A DNA stretch of 64,000 bases from contig SNAP01000003.1 of NCBI GenBank assembly GCA_022496785.1, positions 190,447 to 254,446 on the forward strand, written 5' to 3'. Positions 46,055 through 55,311 of this stretch are shown piece after piece. The notes beneath the pieces were generated by a model. It had not been told where the DNA came from, did not search any database, and was given only the letters and a program-made list of their open reading frames with translations. The stretch's first letter is position 1; each line of letters starts with the position of its first letter. The DNA is from Marinilabiliaceae bacterium JC040. GTDB taxonomy: Bacteria; Bacteroidota; Bacteroidia; Bacteroidales; Marinifilaceae. Made by a program: the position numbers and the translations under genes.

Positions 46055-48496
46055 CTAGAAAGGATATCCAATAGCTATATTGAAAGTAAAATCATCAAAA
46101 TTATTATAACCTTTTCTTAGAAATACAAATCTATCTCCTGCATCTCTTTGAGGATCAACAGCCTTAATTCCAGTATCAAATCTTAAAATAAAGAAATTAA
46201 AATCATATCGCAATCCTAAACCTGTCCCCACTGCTATTTGTTTATAAAATTCTTTAATCTTAAACTTACTTTCCTCTATATCTTCTTTTTCATTTATCGA
46301 CCATATATTACCTGCATCAACAAAAAATGCCCCTTCTAAACCACCAAACAATTTAAATCTATACTCCAAATTTGCCTCTATCTTCATATCAGCGACTCTA
46401 TTTACCGACATTCTTTGGAAATACGAATCCACAGCAGACTGAAATTGATTAGTATAAACACCATCTGTTTTAGCTGTAGATATCAAACTGGCTTTTATAT
46501 TATCTAAATTTGTACCTCCAGGACCTAAAGTTCTAACTTGCCATGCTCTAATACCATTTGCTCCACCTGCAAAATACATCTTTTCATAAGGTAATACCTT
46601 TAAATTTCCATATGGATAACCAATACCTATGCTAAATCTACCAGCTAAACTACTTACTTTATTTAGCTTCATATGAAAGATATACTCTAAATCTGTTTTC
46701 AAATACTGGGCATATCTAATATCAATCAATTTTCTATATTCGTCAACACTTCCATCATTTGCTTGTTCTTCATGCACTTTTTCTTTAGCCAATTTAGCAA
46801 TTGCACTTGCAAAATTACCTGCCGACTCAAAATACAATCTAAAATAATTACTAAAATCTTCCTCTGTATTATCTGAATATTTATATCCTATACTAGAAGA
46901 CATCACCATATGGCTTATATATGAATTTTTAATATAATCATTCTTCAAATTCTTTAAAAAAGTTTCATTCACATTAATCATATCAATGAAGTCAATATTT
47001 AAAGGATTAAAAGTATAGTTTTCTTTTTTGCCAACATTCCAAGTATACCCGAAACTCAAATCAACAATATTTCTTTTGAAATAGTAAATATCTTGGTAAT
47101 TATAACCAAGTTTAAAAACTGTTTTAGGTGAATATTTCTTTCTAAATTTTTCTAGAGAAAAGAATGGAATAAACAATTTAGGCGTAAATAATTTTAACTC
47201 CGTACCGAATCTGAAATTAATATAAGTTTCATTTGAAGACACTTTTTCTCTTTCAACACCACCAGCAAGAGAAATATGAAAATTCTCTGCACCTCTAAAT
47301 AAATTTTTATGAGAATAAGTGATTTTAGCATCAGTACCTAAATTTCCAGATGAGTTTGTAAAATCAGCACTCACAGTATAAGATTGAGAAATAGATGGTC
47401 GTAATTCAATAGTACAATCAATTTGTTTTTCTTTATTCTCACCTACCTCTTCTTTATCTTTAAAACTTATATTTATAAATTTAAATTGATTTAAAGACTG
47501 TAAACTTTTATAAGTCTTTTCCACAGCATCAATACTATACAAATCCTTTGTATTAATTCTTATCACAGAATTAAGTACTTTAGTTCTAAGATACTTCTTA
47601 CCTTCATAAATAAAAAACTTATTATCATATAAAATAGTATCTCTTTTTATTAAGCTACTATCAACAACCTCATTAAATCTACTCTTATGAGAAATCAGTT
47701 TCACATAAATATTTCTAATTCTATATTTTCTAAAAACTAATTTTTCACGAGTAATATCTTTTTTTAAAGACATAAACAGCTTAATTCTTTTCGATTTAAA
47801 AGAGCTATCAGCATAAAAATGCAAGAATCTATCAGAGAAATTAAAATAACCTTTATTCTTAAGCATATTAGTAATTCTTTCTCTTTCCGATCTAATAAGG
47901 GTAACTTTCAGAGGGTCGTTAACCTTAATTTTAGAATTCAAAGAATCCTTTTCAATCTCTTTTCTCAAAGAGTTAGCATCCTTAGTTAAATTAGTATCTA
48001 ATTTAAAATATGAGAAATCATCAATAAGATAGGGTTTTCCCAACTTAATTTTAAAAATCTGTTTAATTCTCTTAGGACGTAATTTAACAATAGTATCTTC
48101 AACTTGAGCATCGAAATATCCATTATTAAATAAGTATTGTTTGATTTGCTTAATCGATCTTTCTGTTAATTGTTCATTATAAATCACAGGTTCTTCACCA
48201 ATAGTTCTAAGCCAACGATTATACCATTTAGTAATATCTGTACCACTCAAATTATAAAGGCCCAAATGAAATCTAAAGAACTTTAAGATTCGTGAATTCG
48301 GTTTCTGAACAACATTTTTATATACATCACCTTTATTAATATCAGATTTATCTATTACAATTTCTGTTTTATTAATAAGATATTCATTCTTTTTCACATA
48401 TTTAACTGGAGAACATCCTAAGAACAGAAGTGTAATAGATACACAGACTAAAAATAACTTTATATATACTGATATATTTTTCAAATTTCTATACAT
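46055..48496 (-). CDS. BamA/TamA-family outer-membrane assembly lipoprotein (TamL type)
   Basis: About 813 residues. A lipoprotein signal (LLFLGCSPVKYVKKNEYLI) is followed by POTRA-like repeats (LTERSIKQIKQYLFNNGYFDAQVED; RERITNMLKNKGYFNFSD) and a 16-stranded Omp85 barrel. The barrel has the family RGAENFHIS strand, the GGANGIRAWQVRTLGPGG loop and the terminal FTFNIAIGYPF. The lipid anchor marks the Bacteroidetes TamL variant. A TTG 15 codons upstream (48541) is possible, but MYRNLKN at 48496 gives a proper signal peptide and lies just after a -7 box. Confidence 0.9.
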   Translation of the reverse strand: MYRNLKNISVYIKLFLVCVSITLLFLGCSPVKYVKKNEYLINKTEIVIDKSDINKGDVYKNVVQKPNSRILKFFRFHLGLYNLSGTDITKWYNRWLRTIGEEPVIYNEQLTERSIKQIKQYLFNNGYFDAQVEDTIVKLRPKRIKQIFKIKLGKPYLIDDFSYFKLDTNLTKDANSLRKEIEKDSLNSKIKVNDPLKVTLIRSERERITNMLKNKGYFNFSDRFLHFYADSSFKSKRIKLFMSLKKDITREKLVFRKYRIRNIYVKLISHKSRFNEVVDSSLIKRDTILYDNKFFIYEGKKYLRTKVLNSVIRINTKDLYSIDAVEKTYKSLQSLNQFKFINISFKDKEEVGENKEKQIDCTIELRPSISQSYTVSADFTNSSGNLGTDAKITYSHKNLFRGAENFHISLAGGVEREKVSSNETYINFRFGTELKLFTPKLFIPFFSLEKFRKKYSPKTVFKLGYNYQDIYYFKRNIVDLSFGYTWNVGKKENYTFNPLNIDFIDMINVNETFLKNLKNDYIKNSYISHMVMSSSIGYKYSDNTEEDFSNYFRLYFESAGNFASAIAKLAKEKVHEEQANDGSVDEYRKLIDIRYAQYLKTDLEYIFHMKLNKVSSLAGRFSIGIGYPYGNLKVLPYEKMYFAGGANGIRAWQVRTLGPGGTNLDNIKASLISTAKTDGVYTNQFQSAVDSYFQRMSVNRVADMKIEANLEYRFKLFGGLEGAFFVDAGNIWSINEKEDIEESKFKIKEFYKQIAVGTGLGLRYDFNFFILRFDTGIKAVDPQRDAGDRFVFLRKGYNNFDDFTFNIAIGYPF

Positions 48497-48512
48497 TTGT
48501 GCTACAAATATA
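48492..48512. promoter_or_regulatory. Overlapping divergent -7 boxes between tamL-type and trmH-type genes
   Basis: Plus strand TACATTTG at 48492-48499 points to the methylase gene. Minus strand TATATTTG at 48512-48505 points to the TamL gene. Only 5 nt separate them, and the minus-strand transcript would start within a few nt of the ATG at 48496. Confidence 0.5.
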
Positions 48513-48531
48513 CGTATCTTATTTTTTACAT

Positions 48532-49332
48532 ATGCTATCAAAAGCCCAAATAAAATTTATAAATAGTTTACACCAAAAAAAATACAGACAACAAAACGAG
48601 ATGTTTATTGCCGAAGGTAGTAAAATTGTTTTGGATTTCCTTAAAAATGGTGCAAAACCCTATCTTCTTATAGCTTCAAAGACATGGATAAATGAAAATG
48701 CTATAAATAATTCAGAAGATATCTACACAATAAATAACGAAACTAATACCAAATGTAGAATAATAGAGACAGAAGAAAATATCATAAAGAAATGTTCTGC
48801 CTTATCTACACCTACAAACATATTAGCAGTATTCAGATATTCTGAAAGCAAAATAGAAAACATAGAAAACAATCTATCTATAGTGTTAGACAATGTTCAA
48901 GATCCAGGGAACTTAGGAACAATAATAAGAACAGCAGAATGGTTTGGAATAAAAAACATCATTTGCAGTAAAGGCACTGTCGATGTATACAATCCCAAAG
49001 TGATACAAGCAACCATGGGTGCCGTACTAGGTGTAAACATCACATACACAGACATAAAAGAAATAATTAGTAAACATGCAAGTCCAGAATTTCCTATTTA
49101 TGGAACATATATGGAAGGAGAAAATCTTTACACAAAAAAATTATCTAATAAAGGATTTATTGTAATGGGTAACGAAGGTAAAGGTATAAGTAAAGAAATC
49201 ACAAGATTAATAACAGAAAAAATATCAATCCCAAACGCCCGTCCAGGCACAGGAATTGCTGAATCATTGAATGTTGCAATAGCATGTTCAATCATCTGTT
49301 CTGAATTTTTCAGAATAAATTCATATATTTGA
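48532..49332 (+). CDS. TrmH (SpoU)-family RNA 2'-O-methyltransferase
   Basis: A 266-residue SPOUT-fold methylase. An N-terminal substrate-binding domain (QIKFINSLHQKKYRQQNEMFIAEGSKIV) is followed by the three trefoil-knot motifs: LDNVQDPGNLGTIIRTAEWFG, VMGNEGKGIS and ISIPNARPGTGIAESLNVAIACSII. The target (rRNA or tRNA) is not decided by sequence. The ATG at 48532 (MLSKAQIKFINS) is preferred to a GTG eleven codons upstream, which lies in the promoter region. Confidence 0.93.
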   Translation: MLSKAQIKFINSLHQKKYRQQNEMFIAEGSKIVLDFLKNGAKPYLLIASKTWINENAINNSEDIYTINNETNTKCRIIETEENIIKKCSALSTPTNILAVFRYSESKIENIENNLSIVLDNVQDPGNLGTIIRTAEWFGIKNIICSKGTVDVYNPKVIQATMGAVLGVNITYTDIKEIISKHASPEFPIYGTYMEGENLYTKKLSNKGFIVMGNEGKGISKEITRLITEKISIPNARPGTGIAESLNVAIACSIICSEFFRINSYI

Positions 49333-49369
49333 TTTTAATTAACTAATCAAAAATTTTAAAATTACTGTT

Positions 49370-49999
49370 ATGAAAAAAATCTTTTTATCATTATTTATAT
49401 GCGTTATAGCATTCACGGCATCGGCTCAATTAGCATCGCCAATCAGTCTTGGTGTACATGCAGGATGGGCTAGTACAAAGATTAACACATCTGATTTAAG
49501 TTTAGGTGGAATAAAATCAAGTGTAAAAGAATCAGCATCTGGTGGATATATGATGGGAGTATTTGCAAGAATCAATTTAGGAAAATTATACATTCAACCA
49601 GCTCTTGACTATTCAGTAAAAAAAGGTAAGATAGAAATTCCAGAATCACAATTAGCAGGAGCAAAAATGATAGCTTCAGATTTGGAATATTCATCAATCG
49701 ATATACCTATTTTATTAGGTTATAAAATCATCAAATTACCATTTATGAATGTTCATATATATGCTGGTCCAGTAGCATCATTTTCTACAAAGGAACTATC
49801 ATTAACAGATGTTAGATTTAAAACACTAGATGATAATATTGATCCTGATAGAGCTATATGGAATATCAAATTAGGTGCAGGAGTAGAAATATGGAAGTTA
49901 AACATCGACTTTGATTATGAAAAAGGTCTTAAAAACTTCTCTAAAAACTTTAAAGCACCAGAAATCTTCAATATTACAATAGGTTTAAGAATAATTTAA
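49370..49999 (+). CDS. Porin-family outer-membrane beta-barrel protein
   Basis: A 209-residue protein with a signal peptide (AFTASAQ) and an eight-stranded-barrel pattern. It begins SLGVHAGWASTKI, passes through GGYMMGVFARINLGKLYIQPALDYS and ends FNITIGLRII. It belongs to the OMP_b-brl_2 type found throughout Bacteroidetes; the role is unknown. Monocistronic, closed by the hairpin at about 50022. Confidence 0.85.
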   Translation: MKKIFLSLFICVIAFTASAQLASPISLGVHAGWASTKINTSDLSLGGIKSSVKESASGGYMMGVFARINLGKLYIQPALDYSVKKGKIEIPESQLAGAKMIASDLEYSSIDIPILLGYKIIKLPFMNVHIYAGPVASFSTKELSLTDVRFKTLDDNIDPDRAIWNIKLGAGVEIWKLNIDFDYEKGLKNFSKNFKAPEIFNITIGLRII

Positions 50000-50021
50000 G
50001 AATATTATAAGTGAAGATATA

Positions 50022-50055
50022 AAAAAGATTCGTAATTTTTGCGAGTCTTTTTTTA
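50022..50055 (+). terminator. Intrinsic terminator after the porin-like gene
   Basis: An 8-bp core stem AAGATTCG/CGAGTCTT (one G-U) extended by A/T pairs, followed by T7 on the plus strand. Confidence 0.82.
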
Positions 50056-50131
50056 TTGCTAAAATTGAAGGACTTTTCAACTAAAACATGTTTCCCAAAC
50101 ATAAATTGAAAATAAATAAAAAAATTAAACA

Positions 50132-51427
50132 ATGGCAGAAATTACAAATGAACAGTTTACTTGCATTTTAAAGCAAGGTTGCGTACCAGCATTAGGATGT
50201 ACCGAGCCTATTGCCTGTGCATTAGCATGTGCAAAATGTGCAGAGACATTGGGCCACACTCCTGAATCGATAGAAGTTTCCGTAAGTGGAAATATATTTA
50301 AAAATGGTATGGGTGCAGGTATCCCCGGAACAGGAATGTACGGATTACCAATAGCTTCAGCACTAGGAGCTATATGCGGAAAGTCAGATTATGGTCTTGA
50401 AGTACTTAAAGATGTAAACGAGAAAAATCTGCCATTAGGGAAAAAAATGCTTGAAGACGATAAAGTGAAAGTTTCCGTAAAAGAGAATGCACCAGATAAA
50501 CTTTATGCAGAAGCCATATGTAGATATGGAGAAGAGAATGCAAAAGTTATTATACAACATGCACATACTAATGTAATATTAGTAGAAAAGAATGGAAAAA
50601 TAATCTTCGAAAAAGAAGTATCAGAAGAACAAGATTGTTCAAAAAAAGAAACAAATCTTGACGATCTTCAACTTAGCATGAAATCAATTTATTCATATAT
50701 AGAAAGCGTAGATTATAACGATCTTCGTTTCCTATACGAAGAAATTGATATGAATAAGAATATATCAAAAGAAGGACTAGATTCAGAATATGGTCTTCAA
50801 GTAGGTAGAACAATACACGACAGCATCAAGAAAGGATATCTTTCAAAAGACTTACTAAACTTATGCTTAGCTAGAACAACAGGTGCTTCTGATGCAAGAA
50901 TGGATGGATGTCCATTACCAGTAATGACAAACTCAGGAAGTGGTAATCAAGGAATCACAGTCTCTATGCCAGTTATTGCAGTAGCAGAACACTTAAACAA
51001 AAGTGAAGAAGAACTATTAAAAGCTCTAGCTCTATCAAATCTAACAGCAACACATATACATAAAGGGATGGGACATCTATCAGCATTATGTGGAGTAATC
51101 ATAGCAGGAATAGGAGCCGCAAGTGGAATCACATATCTACTAGGAGGAAAGTTAGACTTAATTGAAAACACAATTAAGATAATGATCTCAAACATTACAG
51201 GAATGATGTGCGACGGTGCAAAACAAGGTTGTTCTCTAAAAGTATACTCAGCAGTTTCAGCAGCAGTTCAAGCTTCACTAGCATCAATGAACGGCGTTAT
51301 TTGTAGAAACGATGGAATTGTAGCAACAGATATAGAAGATACAATCAAAAATATAGGATTAATAGGTTCTGAAGGAATGGAAAAGACCGACGAAGTTATA
51401 CTTGACATCATGGAAAACAAATGTTAA
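50132..51427 (+). CDS. L-cysteine desulfidase / L-serine dehydratase alpha-like family (UPF0597, CyuA-type)
   Basis: A 431-residue cytoplasmic enzyme of the UPF0597 family, which includes the iron-sulfur L-cysteine desulfidase CyuA/YhaM and is related to the alpha chain of Fe-S L-serine dehydratase. Candidate cluster Cys residues lie in PALGCTEPIACALACA (near residue 24), DGCPLPVMTNSGSGNQG, and MMCDGAKQGCSLKV. The reaction would release pyruvate, ammonia and sulfide (or ammonia from serine). Length and motif order match the family. Which amino acid is used cannot be decided here. Confidence 0.88.
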   Translation: MAEITNEQFTCILKQGCVPALGCTEPIACALACAKCAETLGHTPESIEVSVSGNIFKNGMGAGIPGTGMYGLPIASALGAICGKSDYGLEVLKDVNEKNLPLGKKMLEDDKVKVSVKENAPDKLYAEAICRYGEENAKVIIQHAHTNVILVEKNGKIIFEKEVSEEQDCSKKETNLDDLQLSMKSIYSYIESVDYNDLRFLYEEIDMNKNISKEGLDSEYGLQVGRTIHDSIKKGYLSKDLLNLCLARTTGASDARMDGCPLPVMTNSGSGNQGITVSMPVIAVAEHLNKSEEELLKALALSNLTATHIHKGMGHLSALCGVIIAGIGAASGITYLLGGKLDLIENTIKIMISNITGMMCDGAKQGCSLKVYSAVSAAVQASLASMNGVICRNDGIVATDIEDTIKNIGLIGSEGMEKTDEVILDIMENKC

Positions 51428-51443
51428 GATTTTAATCTAAGAT

Positions 51444-51473
51444 AAATGAGATTGATTTAAATCAATCTCATTT
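51444..51473. terminator. Perfect palindromic bidirectional terminator
   Basis: A 30-nt perfect palindrome (AAATGAGATTGATTT and its complement) lying between the convergent desulfidase gene and the chaperone-like gene. Confidence 0.82.
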
Positions 51474-51477
51474 ACAT

Positions 51478-51909
51478 TTATATATCAAAACATAAATCTT
51501 CCTTTATATAATCAGATACATCAATCAATGGCAAAACATACTTATTCATATCTAAATTCTCTGTTTTAGCATGTAGAACTCCTCTTAATGTTCCTAAACT
51601 TAGAAAATTCAAATGTTCTGCAAAAAGTTTAGGGAAAATAATTTTCTTTTTTTGCTTCAAATCATTCCACGACTTTTCTTCAATCAAAAAATTCACTTCG
51701 ATACCTAATTTTAAGAATATATTATCTTCTGAAAGCAAAAACAAATCAATCAAACATGAAATAATATTATTACTTTCATCAATTTTAAATTCTGTATCAA
51801 GATTATATCCTACATCCAGATTAGAATTATGATTTTCATTAATAATCGCAAATTGCTTTGTAATAACTTGAAATAGACGAAACTGTATATTTGTGGTACT
51901 TTTTTTCAT
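51478..51909 (-). CDS. Putative SecB-like chaperone of a toxin-antitoxin module
   Basis: A 143-residue protein, acidic and beta-rich. The segment LGIEVNFLIEEKSW and the C-terminal SLGTLRGVLHAKTENLDMN followed by KYVLPLID resemble SecB-fold proteins (four strands followed by a long helix ending in a Pro-containing loop). It starts immediately after the XRE antitoxin stop (no gap), as SecB-like chaperones do in toxin-antitoxin-chaperone modules. The fold assignment is by eye and should be tested; context supports it. Confidence 0.6.
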   Translation of the reverse strand: MKKSTTNIQFRLFQVITKQFAIINENHNSNLDVGYNLDTEFKIDESNNIISCLIDLFLLSEDNIFLKLGIEVNFLIEEKSWNDLKQKKKIIFPKLFAEHLNFLSLGTLRGVLHAKTENLDMNKYVLPLIDVSDYIKEDLCFDI

Positions 51910-52341
51910 TTATGCCTCTCCTTTAAAAATATAATTATCTGAATTAAATAAATTCCACTGATTATTAGAAATTCTATTATTTATTTTATTGATATTAATA
52001 CAAACAATTTTATCTTTTTTTGCTTCAGACATATTTCTATTAATTTCTATTTCAATTAAATCTATGTTTAACGCTGATTCAAGTTTTGAAATAGTTTCTA
52101 ATGATAAATTTTCTCTACCTTTTAATATTTTATTCACATACTGAGCACTTACATTGAGACGTTTAGCTAATTCTATCTGACTTATATTATTTTTTCGCAA
52201 ATGTCTTAATATCACAATAGCAATTTTAGCCGATTTCTCTAACCAATTTGCATTTTCTTGTTGAAATTTTGCATATTCTAACCAGTTTGATTTTCTATCA
52301 GAAATAATTTCTAATAATTTCTCTTTATTCTTAATCTTCAT
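51910..52341 (-). CDS. XRE-family helix-turn-helix antitoxin
   Basis: A 143-residue protein with a clear HTH_XRE domain at about residues 45-95 (ISQIELAKRLNVSAQYVNKI, then LKGRENLSLETISKLESALNI) and a C-terminal tail that could hold the toxin-binding or chaperone-addiction segment. Its start overlaps the end of the toxin gene by 11 nt and its stop abuts the next gene, so all three are translated together. It probably represses the promoter at 52944-52974. Confidence 0.85.
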   Translation of the reverse strand: MKIKNKEKLLEIISDRKSNWLEYAKFQQENANWLEKSAKIAIVILRHLRKNNISQIELAKRLNVSAQYVNKILKGRENLSLETISKLESALNIDLIEIEINRNMSEAKKDKIVCININKINNRISNNQWNLFNSDNYIFKGEA

Positions 52342-52906
52342 AACATTCTATTTCTAAATATTCATCTAAACCATCTTTATCTACTATACCATTATTATAA
52401 AGAAAATCTTTACATTTTTCTAAGTTTTTAAGTTCTATGTTAGAATTTTCTCTATCCTGCATCTTCTTAGTTAATTTAATTGTCCCACCAGTAATTATAT
52501 ACTTTTCTTCATCAATTTTTAATGCATAAATTCTTAAGAAATTTCTAGGCCTTCCACCATAAACTTTTGTTCTATCAAATTCATATTTATTAGATAAATT
52601 ATTATCAAGAGGTCTAAACATTACCTTTAACTTACTTTGTCTTTCGATATAACTGATATTATTTAATTCATTAAACATCTTAATTAACCTACCACTTTCC
52701 TCAAGTAAAGAAAAAATAGCTTCTTCAACTGAAATATTATTCCAATAATTTGTATTTAAATCACTTATATTAGTATTGAAGAAATCTTCAATAAACTCAA
52801 TATCTGTCCACGATTTAAATAATTGTTCTAATACATCAATATCTGAATTTTCATATTTAATTGCTAATAAATCATTCGTATTTTCAAATATTCTAACAAT
52901 CTTCAT
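52331..52906 (-). CDS. Putative HigB/RelE-like toxin of a toxin-antitoxin module
   Basis: A 191-residue protein. The C-terminal half (RNFLRIYALKIDEEKYIITGG followed by TIKLTKKMQ) matches a pattern I associate with Bacteroidetes proteins encoded just before XRE antitoxins: a Lys/Arg strand, then an 'ITGGTIK' strand as in RelE/HigB-type toxins. The N-terminal half is helical. Position (first gene, overlapping the antitoxin) agrees with HigBA order. Catalytic residues cannot be stated with confidence. Confidence 0.62.
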   Translation of the reverse strand: MKIVRIFENTNDLLAIKYENSDIDVLEQLFKSWTDIEFIEDFFNTNISDLNTNYWNNISVEEAIFSLLEESGRLIKMFNELNNISYIERQSKLKVMFRPLDNNLSNKYEFDRTKVYGGRPRNFLRIYALKIDEEKYIITGGTIKLTKKMQDRENSNIELKNLEKCKDFLYNNGIVDKDGLDEYLEIECYED

Positions 52907-52943
52907 TATATTATTATTAATTGATTGCTAATATATTATACAA

Positions 52944-52974
52944 CAAATGTAGTAAAGATAAAATTCAAAATCAA
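52944..52974 (-). promoter_or_regulatory. Promoter of the toxin-antitoxin-chaperone operon
   Basis: On the minus strand, TTG (52974-52972), exactly 20 nt, then TACATTTG (52951-52944), 38 nt before the toxin ATG. Likely autoregulated by the XRE protein, though I see no obvious palindromic operator. Confidence 0.68.
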
Positions 52975-53058
52975 CTTGTAGGTTTATTTTAGACTATATA
53001 TATGAGATGAAGATCAACAAAACTACACAGTATATATATTAGTACTTTCAATTTACAA

Positions 53059-55233
53059 CTATTTCTTCTTAAGAACCAATTTAACAGCAGCATTAAAAAC
53101 ATCATCTTCATTCTTGTAAAAGCTAGTCAAAGATTGACGAACCAAATAATCAGGTTTCAACCCTTTAGAAAAAACACATTTCCCATCATGATATATATAT
53201 CTTTCTCCAGTAAAAAGATGATAAAGTCCAGATGAATAATTTATAAAATTCATATTTCCATTTGCACCTGCAGTATAATCTCCAACGGTAACACCATAAG
53301 CTATCTCATGTATAAAATCGATAAAAGATTCCTGATTACTAATATTATACGGACCAACCAAAAAAATATTCTTCTTAATCTCAGAAGAAATCTTATTTAA
53401 AGACTTAGGCTTGAAACCTAATTTTGTAAACTTAAAAGAATCTGGTCTAGTTCTTAAAATTGTTTGTCCTCCTTGCGATTTATTTAATAATCTTATAGAA
53501 TCAGGTAAAAGAGCATAAGGCATATATTCCATCATTCTCAAATCATATATCAAATAATGATTCTTATCATGTTTCTCATTTATTATCTTCTTAGCATTCA
53601 GCAAATCAATTCTAGATAAATCTAAATACGTATAATCTTTAGTTATTATAACAGAATCCATTTTTACTAATTTAGCAGGACATCCTCTATCTCTAGACAT
53701 TAGTTTTAAATGAAGAACTTTCCCGTTTCTTTTAACTACAATAGGATACAAAGCTTTATTTTCAACTTTATTCCATATAAAAGTATTTAGAAGATTCTTA
53801 TACCTCTTCCCTCCCGAGATATTCTCACCACTCTTATTAAAAACATCAAAAACTTTCTGATTATTAAATTCTAGAATCTCATCACCAACTTTAATATCCG
53901 AGACAATACTATTACTTACAATTAATTTTCCCTCAATAAGACTTGCATAAAAAGGCATGCGATATTGATTATCATAGTGGACATGGTAAGATGTATGTGC
54001 ATCTTCAAGAATATTACATAAATAAGAAATACCAGATTCACCATTCATTTCTTTAGATAGAGCAATGTATAAACTATTCTTCCATTTATCCTTTCTATAT
54101 ATTAAATGAGGACTAAAATAATTCATAACAGACCAATACTGAACTATCTCCTCAAGATTATCAAGAAAATAAGTCGATTTAAAATCATTCATACTTTTTA
54201 GCAATTTATTTTTACTATCAGCATCACCAATAGGATAAGTATTCTCATCATCTCTTATCAAAACCATAGGAAGTGAAATCTTTAAACCGTCACTTATCTT
54301 TTCATCAATAATATCACCATATTTCATAGAAGAATTAAACAACTTGCCCTTCGATTTAATATGCAAAGAACTCTTTCCAGAATACTTCTCCTTGTGACTT
54401 ATTTTTTTTGTAAACTCATTAAAATACATTTTCCACTTAGAAATTTTTTCTCCTTCAAAATCATCTTTAAAGATAATATGCCATTTACCATCTTTATAAT
54501 AAGATAATTCAAGATCATCAACAAATATCTCTCCATCACCATTCATGTAAAAACCATAATCTATTAATGAATCATCTGCCTTCACATTAATAATTTCTTC
54601 ATATAAATTCCACTTATTTAAACTTATTCTATTAACAGAATCATGCAAACAAGAAAAAAAAGCAAATCCAGAATAAGAAGAAAGGAACAATTCTCCACTA
54701 CCACTCGTATTCGAATTAACTTTCACATAAGCTCTAATGCGAACTTTCATATTTCTATAAAATTCAGCAGGTAGATACTGTCTTATAGCTAATTTATTTA
54801 TATTATTCGTCTCATTCTTTGAATTAAATCTAAACTTTCTATACTTATTACTTGATAGTCCCAAATCTGCACCATAATGCTGCCAATATGTAGGTCTTAG
54901 TTTCTTATTTTTAAGAATACTATCAAATTTCTTTATATCATACTTAAAATTCAAATTACTAATAGAAACAGCAGGAACAATAGGCTTGAACAAATCATTT
55001 AAAACGAGTTTCAGTGAATCCTCTGATTTCAAATTAATAACCTTATCAATTCCATAAAGAAGAAATTTATCCCAATCTATATCTACAGATTCATCACTAG
55101 GGTTAAACCATCTAGCATAATCGTAACACTTAGTAAAAGCCTTAATATTCTTTATCTCTCTATCGTATTTATTCTTATTAGTACAAGATGCAAACAAGAC
55201 TAATAAAACAAGAAGATATTTAATGTTTTTCAT
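53059..55233 (-). CDS. S41-like peptidase lipoprotein
   Basis: A 724-residue lipoprotein (LFASCTNKN, lipid Cys). Residues about 110-310 form a beta-sandwich, carbohydrate-binding-like region (FDDFEGEKISKW-type motif, KSSLHIKSKGK). The second half is S41/tail-specific protease-like. It has the helical start YWSVMNYFSPHLIYRKDKW and EDAHTSYHVHY (normally D-H-S/T). A PDZ-like segment (KVGDEILEFNNQKVFD) and the nucleophile region GPYNISNQESFIDF follow, where Ser in S-N-Q-E could be catalytic. The family cleaves proteins in the envelope. It faces the TatD-like gene divergently. Confidence 0.8.
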   Translation of the reverse strand: MKNIKYLLVLLVLFASCTNKNKYDREIKNIKAFTKCYDYARWFNPSDESVDIDWDKFLLYGIDKVINLKSEDSLKLVLNDLFKPIVPAVSISNLNFKYDIKKFDSILKNKKLRPTYWQHYGADLGLSSNKYRKFRFNSKNETNNINKLAIRQYLPAEFYRNMKVRIRAYVKVNSNTSGSGELFLSSYSGFAFFSCLHDSVNRISLNKWNLYEEIINVKADDSLIDYGFYMNGDGEIFVDDLELSYYKDGKWHIIFKDDFEGEKISKWKMYFNEFTKKISHKEKYSGKSSLHIKSKGKLFNSSMKYGDIIDEKISDGLKISLPMVLIRDDENTYPIGDADSKNKLLKSMNDFKSTYFLDNLEEIVQYWSVMNYFSPHLIYRKDKWKNSLYIALSKEMNGESGISYLCNILEDAHTSYHVHYDNQYRMPFYASLIEGKLIVSNSIVSDIKVGDEILEFNNQKVFDVFNKSGENISGGKRYKNLLNTFIWNKVENKALYPIVVKRNGKVLHLKLMSRDRGCPAKLVKMDSVIITKDYTYLDLSRIDLLNAKKIINEKHDKNHYLIYDLRMMEYMPYALLPDSIRLLNKSQGGQTILRTRPDSFKFTKLGFKPKSLNKISSEIKKNIFLVGPYNISNQESFIDFIHEIAYGVTVGDYTAGANGNMNFINYSSGLYHLFTGERYIYHDGKCVFSKGLKPDYLVRQSLTSFYKNEDDVFNAAVKLVLKKK

Positions 55234-55311
55234 GTTTAAAATCTATTATTGTTATTATTAAAAGATATTTTCTTTAATTTTAATCTAGAAACAGAACTTT
55301 CAAAGCATGCT

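Noticed and set aside
48499-48531. GTG start for the TrmH-type gene
   Set aside because: It lies in the divergent promoter region; the ATG at 48532 begins the normal family N-terminus.
50947-51195. Minus-strand frame inside the cysteine desulfidase gene
   Set aside because: Shadow of a well-conserved plus-strand gene.
55249-55311. TTG start adding 21 residues to the TatD-like protein
   Set aside because: TatD proteins begin a few residues before the H-x-H motif; MKYINIHTHS at 55312 fits exactly.
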